Source: an uncultured Clostridia bacterium (GTDB lineage: Bacteria; Bacillota; Clostridia; UBA1381). From it: DNA of 16,975 nucleotides. How positions within the stretch are numbered: the first letter of the stretch is position 1; each line of letters starts with the position of its first letter. Positions 1-5,935 of this stretch are shown piece by piece. The DNA is taken from NCBI GenBank assembly GCA_934462945.1, contig CAKSJF010000051.1:1-16975 (forward strand), read 5' to 3'. The position numbers and the translations under genes were made by a program. Under the pieces are notes generated by a model that had not been told where the DNA came from, made no database searches, and saw only the letters and a list, made by a program, of their open reading frames with translations.

Positions 1-313
1 TAAGTGCAAATTTTCAGAAAATTGGTTGACAGCAACCTGTATGTTTGTCGAAATACTTTAAATTTGCACAAACTATAAGACTCCCTTGAGCAAAGGGAGC
101 CTTTGGTAAGTGCAAATTTTCAGAAAATTGGTTGACAGCAACCTGTATGTTTGTCGAAATATTTTAAACTTGCACAAACTATAAGGCTCCCTTGAGCAAA
201 GGGAGCCTTTGGTAAGTGCAAAATTTTTAAGTGATTGGTTGACATCAAACTATATTTTTGTCGAAATACTTCTAATCTGCGCAACCTATAGGGCTCCCTT
301 GAGCAAAGGGAGC
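1..313. repeat. Three tandem ~106-bp repeat units, each ending in a GC-rich hairpin
   Basis: Units start at 1, 107 and 213, each opening with TAAGTGCAAA. Units 1 and 2 are nearly identical and exactly 106 bp; unit 3 is more diverged. Inside unit 1, GTGCAAATTT (4-13) is the exact reverse complement of AAATTTGCAC (60-69), and GGTTG/CAACC (24-28/33-37) forms a small inner hairpin. Each unit ends in a hairpin: in unit 2, AAGGCTCCCTT (183-193) pairs perfectly with AAGGGAGCCTT (199-209) around loop GAGCA. Unit 1 has one mismatch in that stem, and unit 3 pairs over 293-300/306-313. There are no spacers, so this is not CRISPR. The hairpin resembles a repeat common between genes in gut Clostridia (recalled, not searched). 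The next gene is a REP-associated transposase homologue, so a REP-like origin is plausible but inferred. Confidence 0.9.
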
Positions 314-341
314 TGTCACGCAGTGACTGAGGGATTGTCCC
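291..341. repeat. Longer version of the hairpin repeat, with a second stem-loop
   Basis: Only the third unit continues past the first hairpin. After GCTCCCTT/AAGGGAGC (293-300/306-313) comes GTCAC-GCA-GTGAC (315-327), then CTGAGGGATTG. In units 1 and 2 the sequence after the first hairpin jumps to TTGG and the next TAAGTGC. Unit 3 may therefore carry the full element and the first two shortened copies. The double hairpin could also act as a weak boundary structure upstream of the promoter at 377, although no long T run follows it. Confidence 0.7.
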
Positions 342-376
342 CCTTTCAAAGATTCTTATTGTTTGAAAATTGGCAA

Positions 377-405
377 TTGACAAGCGGTCAAAAAAGAGGT
401 ATAAT
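377..405 (+). promoter_or_regulatory. Consensus sigma-A promoter upstream of the transposase homologue
   Basis: TTGACA (377-382) and TATAAT (400-405) are both perfect consensus hexamers with a 17-bp spacer. The -35 box begins an inverted repeat, TTGAC-AAGCG-GTCAA (377-391), which could be an operator or chance. Transcription would start near 412, about 33 nt before the ATG at 445. Confidence 0.85.
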
Positions 406-444
406 AATCATAGGAAATTTTAAGGAATATGATGAGGTGATACT

Positions 445-1206
445 ATGGCAAGGACGACGCGGCAGGTTAGCAAGACGGGGGTTTATCATGTTTTGCTGCG
501 CGGGGACGCATTATTTCAAAAGGATGAGGACAAGCAGTATTTTGAGGGGTTACTGTCAGAGTACTTTCAGACGGACGCAATTTTAGGGTATCTTTTGCAG
601 GAGAACCGAATCCATATTGTGATCCATTCGGACGATTTATCAAAGGAGATCAAGCCGCTTTGTACCGCGTATGCGCGTTACTACAACCGCTGCTACAGCG
701 TGGAGGGAAAGCTTTTCTGCGACCGCTTTAAAAGCGAACCGCTGGAGGATGAGGAATCAGTTTCACGAACGCTTGCGTACATAAACCGTTTTGGCGCAAA
801 GAAGAAAAAGAAAAATGAGATCCGCCGTCTGGCAATGGACGATTATGAGAGAATGTCGGAGCAGGAGCTTTCCGAAACTGTTTACTGGCTTTGCGGAATT
901 ATGCCGGGCAAGGAATGCAGCAAGGAGGAGCAGGCGAAAATCTGGGAAAGTGTCCGGGAATCCGGACGGCTCCGGAGCGGTTTATTACGTCCGATTTTAG
1001 GAGAAGAAAAAAAGACTGCCCAAAAACCGAAAAAAGCGCCAAAGGCTAAAAAATCCGCTGCTCCAAAGGCAGAAAAAAAGGCGGTAAAAACATCAAAGCC
1101 GGAAAAGGCTGAGGAAACACCGGCAGTTGCGGAAATACCGCAAAAAGAGGAAAAGCCGGAAACACCGAAGAAAAAGAAGAAAGAGCTTAGCGTCTGGCTT
1201 TTGTAG
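445..1206 (+). CDS. REP-associated/IS200-like Y1 transposase homologue, HUH motif degenerate, lysine-rich tail
   Basis: 253 aa. The first ~120 residues match the Y1_Tnp/RAYT fold by pattern: RxxSKTGVYHVLLRG at 6-20, a GYLLQENRIHIVI strand at 48-60 in the place of the usual NHVHLL, LFCDRFKS at 90-97, and LAYINR at 110-115 with the likely catalytic Tyr112. Family members nick single-stranded DNA at hairpin repeats, using a His-x-His metal site and a tyrosine. Here the first His is Arg55 (codon CGA), and only His57 remains. Residues ~185-247 form a low-complexity Lys/Ala/Pro/Glu tail like a histone H1 tail, absent from typical short RAYTs. GAGGTG (434-439) precedes the ATG by 5 nt. A repeat array lies directly upstream. 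The protein may still bind DNA without being a working nuclease; that is inference. The family call is firm for residues 1-120 only. Confidence 0.8.
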   Translation: MARTTRQVSKTGVYHVLLRGDALFQKDEDKQYFEGLLSEYFQTDAILGYLLQENRIHIVIHSDDLSKEIKPLCTAYARYYNRCYSVEGKLFCDRFKSEPLEDEESVSRTLAYINRFGAKKKKKNEIRRLAMDDYERMSEQELSETVYWLCGIMPGKECSKEEQAKIWESVRESGRLRSGLLRPILGEEKKTAQKPKKAPKAKKSAAPKAEKKAVKTSKPEKAEETPAVAEIPQKEEKPETPKKKKKELSVWLL

Positions 1207-1221
1207 GAAAGGACTGGGTAA

Positions 1222-1785
1222 ATGAAAAAGGGTATCGTCGGACAGCTTTTCGGTATGTTCTGGACAAAGCTGGTCGTCACAATTTTTGAAATGCTGATCG
1301 GATTTTCTGCGGTGGCGGGATTGCAAAATCATCCGGTTGCAGCAACGATCATTTCTATGATATTTTTGCTGTTTGAGTTTTCGCAGCTATATTCCGCGGC
1401 ATTTGAGGCGGCGGAGTTTGATAAACGACCGTACACCAAAAACAAGAGTGTGCCATGGAAAGGAATTTATCTTCCGGCTGTCATTCTCCTGTTTACGCTG
1501 ATTCTCTATGTGCTTTACCGGATCGCATGGATTTACGGCGGAGGAGCTGACGGCTTGCAGAATTTAAAAAGCGTGGCGATGAATGTGCCGTTTGTACTTT
1601 GGACGATTGTTTACGATCCGTTTTTAAAGCTGAATCTGGGGCAGGCAAGCGCGGCAGGCATGGCAGTATTATTCCTTTTGCCGGTTGTCGCATCCGGATT
1701 GGGATATTATGCAGGATATCGGGATTTTTCGGTGACCGAAAAGTTTATGCCGTTTATCTACGACAAGAAGAAAAAGAAAAAGTAG
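1222..1785 (+). CDS. Small multi-pass membrane protein, function unknown
   Basis: 187 aa. I do not recognise a family. Hydrophobic stretches near residues 12-33, 38-58, 81-104, 116-133 and 142-165 suggest four or five membrane helices. The segment at 60-78 is charged, and the protein ends in a run of lysines that would favour a cytoplasmic C-terminus. The gene starts 15 nt after the transposase homologue stops, with AAAGGA (1209-1214) as ribosome binding site and no promoter or terminator between, so the two are probably co-transcribed. Whether they are functionally linked is unknown. The structured element at 1804 begins 18 nt after the stop. Confidence 0.75.
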   Translation: MKKGIVGQLFGMFWTKLVVTIFEMLIGFSAVAGLQNHPVAATIISMIFLLFEFSQLYSAAFEAAEFDKRPYTKNKSVPWKGIYLPAVILLFTLILYVLYRIAWIYGGGADGLQNLKSVAMNVPFVLWTIVYDPFLKLNLGQASAAGMAVLFLLPVVASGLGYYAGYRDFSVTEKFMPFIYDKKKKKK

Positions 1786-1803
1786 AAAATCAAAAATATG
1801 GAA

Positions 1804-1960
1804 GGGGATGTAAAAAAGAGTGCAGAATGCATCAAACGCGCCCGACGGCGTACTGGCGTACTCCGAGCGGCGCGTTTGATGCATAGTTCAAGCGCTAAGA
1901 GACTATGCTTTGACCGCAAACTCTTAGCGCTTGAACGGTCTGTGCCTTTTTTACATTCCC
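1804..1960. repeat. 157-bp palindromic element able to fold into a three-way junction
   Basis: Three long stems account for almost every base. The outer stem pairs 1804-1826 with 1939-1960: about 22 bp with three G.U pairs and one bulged A at 1819, and its ends are GGGGATGTAAAAAAG and CTTTTTTACATTCCC. Arm 1 pairs 1827-1842 with 1869-1884 perfectly over 16 bp (ATGCATCAAACGCGCC); its apex carries a further 8-position stem with one mismatch (1846-1853/1858-1865, loop TGGC). Arm 2 pairs 1886-1901 with 1921-1936 perfectly over 16 bp (GTTCAAGCGCTAAGAG); its apex carries a 4-bp stem TTTG/CAAA. Only A1885 and GG at 1937-1938 are unpaired at the junction. A second pairing, GCATAGT (1881-1887) with ACTATGC (1902-1908), competes with both arms. 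It could be a non-autonomous mobile element, a structured RNA, or an operon-end structure; the six T's at 1947-1952 would support termination. Confidence 0.85.
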
Positions 1961-2016
1961 TCTTTTTGTTCATAATTTGTTTTAAATTTTTACACACGGA
2001 AGAAAACAAAGCGCGC

Positions 2017-2022
2017 TATAAT
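2017..2022 (+). promoter_or_regulatory. -10 box likely serving the export operon
   Basis: TATAAT is a perfect -10 hexamer, placing a start near 2029 and a leader of about 27 nt. No good -35 sits 17 bp upstream. The nearest candidate, TTTACA (1989-1994), is 22 bp away, so the promoter may need an activator or be weak. Confidence 0.45.
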
Positions 2023-2042
2023 AAAATACGAAAATAAACAGT

Positions 2043-2047
2043 GGAGG
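2043..2047 (+). promoter_or_regulatory. Ribosome binding site that fixes the adaptor start at 2056
   Basis: GGAGG lies 8 nt before the ATG at 2056. A GTG at 2041 is in frame but overlaps this site and has no ribosome binding site of its own, so the ATG is preferred. Confidence 0.85.
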
Positions 2048-2055
2048 TATCAGGG

Positions 2056-3948
2056 ATGAAAGCAAGAGCAAGGCTGAAACAATTCAAAAAACCATCCAAA
2101 AAGGTAATGGCTCTGATCGTTGCTGCGGCGGTGCTTTTAACCGGCGGCATTGTGATCGCAAAAAAAAGAAGTGCAAAGAAAGCGTCAAGTGATCAGGCGG
2201 TTAGTTTAGACACGGTTGACCGCGGAAATATTGACGTGATTATCAGCGGCAGTGCGGCGGTAGAACCAAAGGAACGCTATGAGATCATTTCCATGGTCAG
2301 CGGTGATATTATTTCCTCGCCTTATGAGGAGGGCGACCATGTGGAAAAGGGTGATCTTCTGTATCAGTTCGACACCGATTCCATCGATTTAAGCATGCAG
2401 AAACAGCAGCTTTCCATGCAGCAAAGCGCACTGAATTACGACCAGGCGCAGCGGCAGTCGGAGGATTTAAATATCACAGCGCCATGCAGCGGAGTGCTTT
2501 CCGGCATCACTGCGAAAAAGGGCGAAGAAGTTCAGCAGGGACAGGAAATTGCCCAGGTATCCAACAGCGTAGTTCTGCGCGTGGTTCTGCCGTTTAACGA
2601 AAGTCAGATTTCTTCGATCTATACCGGAGCAACGGCAAGAATTACAAGCTCTGCCAATATGGGCGGTGTAAACGGAAAGGTTGTAGACAAGGCAACCGTT
2701 GCCACACCGCAAAGCGACGGATCAAAGCTTTACGACGTGACCGTTGAATTTACCAATCCGGGCGCATTTGTTGAGGGACAGGTGGTCGGCGGTGAAATCA
2801 ACGGCATGATCAGTCCGGGGTCGGGAAAAATTCAGTATTCCGAAAACGGCAGCGCAAAGAGCAATGCCACCGGAACAATCGAAAAAATTTATTACGGAAA
2901 CGGCGACTATGTCAAGCGCGGTCAAACCATTATGACCATTTCGAGCGACACCGTTTCAGATAATATCAAAAATAGTTCCATTTCCTATGAAAATGCAAAG
3001 CTTTCCATGGAGGAGGCGCAAAAGCAGCTGGAGGATTACAGTATCACAGCGCCGATTTCCGGCACGGTCATCACGAAAAACTCCAAAGCCGGAGACACCA
3101 TTGATAAAACCAATTCCACCCAGGTTCTGATGGTGGTTGCCGATATTTCCACTTTAAAATTCAGCTTGCAGATTGACGAGTTAGACGTGAGCAAGGTGGA
3201 AGTTGGGCAGGAGGTTGAAATCACAAGCGACGCACTTCCGAATGAAACGTTCTGGGGACAGATTTCCAATGTTTCGGTTGAGGGTACTGCTACAAACGGT
3301 GTTACTACATATACTGCCGAGGTTCTGATTCCGGAACCGGGAAACTTGCGTCCGAGCATGAACGTGGACGCAAGCGTGATTGTGGAATCGGCAGAAAATG
3401 TTCTGCGTGTTCCGGCATCAGATGTCACCACCATTATGGGTGATTCCTATGTCTATGTGCCGGAGGATTCCGAGCTTGGCAAGAAAGCAAAGCAGGACGA
3501 AAAGACGAATGGAAAGAATCAGAAAAATGAAAAACCGTCCGCTACACCGGATACAACCGGCGAAAAGCCGGACGGCGCACCGGATATGAATGGTGAAAAA
3601 CCTGTCGGAGCACCGGATTTAAGCGATGCGACACCGCCGGATACGACCAATGATCAAGCGAAAAACGCACCGTCCGGCGCACCCGGCGGCGCAACACCGC
3701 CTGCTCCGGAGGGGTTTGTCTCGGTGAAAGTCACAGTGGGGATTTCCAGTGATGATTATACTGAAATTGTCAGCGGTTTAAGCGAAGGCGACGAGGTATA
3801 CAGCCAGACGGTGACCAGCGACAGCAGTGATAACTTTATGATGCCCGGCGGCGGTATGGGCGGCGCACCCGGTGGAATGGGCGGCGGCGCACCCGGCGGA
3901 GGCGGCATGGGCGGAGGTCCCGGCGGTGGCGGCGGTCCGAGAGGTTGA
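2056..3948 (+). CDS. HlyD/MacA-type efflux adaptor with a duplicated lipoyl-barrel core
   Basis: 630 aa, long for the family (usually 370-450). A single membrane anchor lies near 18-36, with the rest outside the cell. Lipoyl half-motifs occur four times rather than two: 76-107 (VSGDIISSPYEEGDHVEKGD), 139-172 (ITAPCSGVLSG), 273-299 (GTIEKIYYGNGDYVKRGQ) and 329-365 (ITAPISGTVIT). Each pair is followed by a beta-barrel-like stretch (about 173-250 and 367-445) and encloses a short coiled-coil segment. This indicates an internal duplication. A hydrophilic Lys/Pro/Asp/Asn-rich insert (about 470-552) splits the membrane-proximal domain before VTVGISSDDYTEIVSGL, and residues 595-630 are a Gly/Met/Pro tail. 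The partners are the ATPase and permease directly downstream. Substrate unknown; antimicrobial peptides or other amphiphiles are common for this family. Confidence 0.88.
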   Translation: MKARARLKQFKKPSKKVMALIVAAAVLLTGGIVIAKKRSAKKASSDQAVSLDTVDRGNIDVIISGSAAVEPKERYEIISMVSGDIISSPYEEGDHVEKGDLLYQFDTDSIDLSMQKQQLSMQQSALNYDQAQRQSEDLNITAPCSGVLSGITAKKGEEVQQGQEIAQVSNSVVLRVVLPFNESQISSIYTGATARITSSANMGGVNGKVVDKATVATPQSDGSKLYDVTVEFTNPGAFVEGQVVGGEINGMISPGSGKIQYSENGSAKSNATGTIEKIYYGNGDYVKRGQTIMTISSDTVSDNIKNSSISYENAKLSMEEAQKQLEDYSITAPISGTVITKNSKAGDTIDKTNSTQVLMVVADISTLKFSLQIDELDVSKVEVGQEVEITSDALPNETFWGQISNVSVEGTATNGVTTYTAEVLIPEPGNLRPSMNVDASVIVESAENVLRVPASDVTTIMGDSYVYVPEDSELGKKAKQDEKTNGKNQKNEKPSATPDTTGEKPDGAPDMNGEKPVGAPDLSDATPPDTTNDQAKNAPSGAPGGATPPAPEGFVSVKVTVGISSDDYTEIVSGLSEGDEVYSQTVTSDSSDNFMMPGGGMGGAPGGMGGGAPGGGGMGGGPGGGGGPRG

Positions 3949-3954
3949 TGCAGT

Positions 3955-4737
3955 ATGATTAAGCTTGAAAATATCACAAAGGTCTATAAAATGGGCGAGA
4001 ACGAGGTGCATGCCTTAGACGGCGTCTCCTTAGAGATCGCGGCACATGAATTTGTCGCGATCATCGGTCCGTCCGGATCGGGAAAATCCACGCTCATGAA
4101 TATGATCGGCTGTCTGGATGTTCCCACCAGCGGACGTTATTGGATTGACGGGGTAGAGGGCAGCAAAATGAAGGATAATCAGCTTGCCGATCTGCGCAAT
4201 CAAAAGCTTGGTTTTATCTTTCAGCAGTATAACCTTTTAAATAAGCTTTCTGCCCTGGAAAATGTGGAGTTGCCGCTAATTTACCGCGGACTTCCGGCAC
4301 AGGAGCGCGAAAAGCTTGCAAAGGAAGCGCTAAGACGGGTTGGCTTAGAGGATAAAATGTATCATAAACCGAATGAACTGTCCGGCGGTCAGCAGCAGAG
4401 AGTTTCGATTGCGCGTGCGCTTTCCAGCCATCCGGCGCTGATTTTGGCAGACGAACCCACAGGCGCACTGGATTCCAAATCCGGTGTCGAGATCATGCAG
4501 ATGTTAAGGGATTTGCATGAGGAGGGGAACACCATTATTATCATCACCCACGATTTAAATATTGCAAAGCAGGCAGAGCGGATTGTCACCATCAAGGACG
4601 GGAAAATTGTCAGCGATGTGGATAACCGGAACGACCGTGCAGATGTACATAATGTGAAAGCGTCGGATCTCGGGGATAATGAGGATGGCAAGGCGGCTGA
4701 TTTAGACGCGGATCTGCATGGAGGTGAGAGCGCATGA
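3955..4737 (+). CDS. MacB/LolD-type ABC transporter ATP-binding protein
   Basis: 260 aa. All nucleotide-binding motifs are intact: Walker A GPSGSGKST (38-46), Q-loop FIFQQYNLL (87-95), signature LSGGQQQR (142-149), Walker B LILADEP (162-168) and H-loop His199. It should power the permease encoded next. The catalytic domain ends near residue 222. The last ~38 residues are an acidic, Asp-rich extension not needed for ATPase activity and unusual for the family. The start codon lies 6 nt after the adaptor stop, with GAGG (3941-3944) inside the adaptor's last codons, so translation is probably coupled. The stop overlaps the permease start as ATGA (4734-4737). Confidence 0.95.
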   Translation: MIKLENITKVYKMGENEVHALDGVSLEIAAHEFVAIIGPSGSGKSTLMNMIGCLDVPTSGRYWIDGVEGSKMKDNQLADLRNQKLGFIFQQYNLLNKLSALENVELPLIYRGLPAQEREKLAKEALRRVGLEDKMYHKPNELSGGQQQRVSIARALSSHPALILADEPTGALDSKSGVEIMQMLRDLHEEGNTIIIITHDLNIAKQAERIVTIKDGKIVSDVDNRNDRADVHNVKASDLGDNEDGKAADLDADLHGGESA

Positions 4738-5918
4738 ATTTTTCAAAATTTTCGCAGTCGGTCAAGATGTCGGTTGCCAGTATTTTAGGAAATAAGGGGC
4801 GCTCGGCTCTGACCATGCTGGGTATTATTATTGGCGTTGCCTCGGTCATTCTTTTAACCGGAATCGGCGGCGGTGCGACAAAATCCATCACCGATTCTCT
4901 TGCAGAAATGGGAACAAAGCTGATCACGGTGAGTATTAACACCCGGAACAGCTCCCGGTCGGTGAAGCAGGCGGATATTGAGGAATTTGTTTCGGAAAAT
5001 CCGGAGCTTTTCAGCGAGTATTCGCCCTATGTTTCCGGTATGGCGCAGGTGAAAAGCGGTTCGGATAATTTTCAGACTTCCCTGGACGGAATCGATTCCA
5101 ATTACAGTTCGGTGCAGAACGTAGAGGTGACAAACGGACGTTTTTTCACCGATTCGGATATTGAACGGCGGTCGAATGTGGCAATTGTCGGAACGTATAT
5201 CCAGGCAGAGTTATTCGGCGGCATGAACCCGGTGGGTGAGACAATTAAGTTAAACGGAACGAAGTTTACTATTGTCGGTGTGTATAAGGAAACGGACGAT
5301 TCCACTGAAAGTTCCGGAGATAATAAGGTTTCGATTCCTTACACCACGGCAATGCGGTTTTTAAAGAATAAAACAATCTCCACCTACTATATGCTTGCAG
5401 CGTCGGAGGATTGTGTCGATCGGGCGGTGGAGACGGCAGACGCTTTTATTGCAAAAAAGCTTGGAACGGATGAGGGTTACCGGGTATCCAGTATTTCGGA
5501 AATGCTTGACACCTTAAACGAAATGACCGGAACGCTGACGGCAATGCTTGCCGGCATTGCGGCAATCTCCCTGGTGGTTGGCGGAATCGGCATTATGAAT
5601 ATTATGACGGTTTCTGTCAGTGAGCGAACGCGCGAAATTGGTATCCGAAAGGCAATCGGCGCACGGACAACAGATATTTTAACCCAGTTTCTGATTGAAT
5701 CTATTATCCTGAGCGCCATGGGCGGCGTGATTGGTATTATCGTGGGTTTAGGTGCAGGTGTTTTAGCCGGAAAGGCTTTGGGAATGGATTTTGTAACGCA
5801 GACGAATATGGTCTTTCTGTCCTTTGGCTTTTCCATCTTTATCGGCGTGTTCTTTGGAATTATGCCGGCAAGAAAGGCGGCACGACTGCACCCGATTGAT
5901 GCTCTGCGTTCAGAATAA
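4734..5918 (+). CDS. MacB/FtsX-type ABC transporter permease
   Basis: 394 aa, the usual length of a stand-alone MacB-type permease. The first membrane helix lies near 26-46 (LTMLGIIIGVASVILLTGIG). A large extracytoplasmic MacB_PCD-like domain follows (about 50-255), then three C-terminal helices near 263-290, 318-345 and 355-378. The conserved cytoplasmic loop SERTREIGIRKAIGA sits between helices 2 and 3, and the protein ends ARLHPIDALRSE, as in the family. Such permeases move substrates by mechanotransmission rather than through a channel. GGAGGTGAG (4720-4728) is 5 nt before the start and the gene overlaps the ATPase gene by 4 nt. No terminator separates it from the SLH gene 17 nt downstream. 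Confidence 0.94.
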   Translation: MNFSKFSQSVKMSVASILGNKGRSALTMLGIIIGVASVILLTGIGGGATKSITDSLAEMGTKLITVSINTRNSSRSVKQADIEEFVSENPELFSEYSPYVSGMAQVKSGSDNFQTSLDGIDSNYSSVQNVEVTNGRFFTDSDIERRSNVAIVGTYIQAELFGGMNPVGETIKLNGTKFTIVGVYKETDDSTESSGDNKVSIPYTTAMRFLKNKTISTYYMLAASEDCVDRAVETADAFIAKKLGTDEGYRVSSISEMLDTLNEMTGTLTAMLAGIAAISLVVGGIGIMNIMTVSVSERTREIGIRKAIGARTTDILTQFLIESIILSAMGGVIGIIVGLGAGVLAGKALGMDFVTQTNMVFLSFGFSIFIGVFFGIMPARKAARLHPIDALRSE

Positions 5919-5935
5919 AGAAAGGATGGAACTTT

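Noticed and set aside
26..56. Promoter inside each repeat unit (TTGACA at 26-31 and equivalents)
   Set aside because: No acceptable -10 box lies 16-19 bp downstream, and TTGACA is part of a small hairpin.
1..313. CRISPR array
   Set aside because: The ~106-bp units are contiguous with no unique spacers and contain inverted repeats; no cas gene is near.
882..1280. 132-aa minus-strand reading frame, Phe/Ser-rich
   Set aside because: It is the complement of the Lys/Ala/Pro-rich tail of the transposase homologue.
1798..2037. Small plus-strand peptide across the Y-shaped element
   Set aside because: It arises from translating the inverted repeat; there is no good ribosome binding site and the peptide is repeat-derived.
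2041..2055. Upstream GTG start for the adaptor
   Set aside because: It overlaps the GGAGG that serves the ATG at 2056 and has no ribosome binding site of its own.
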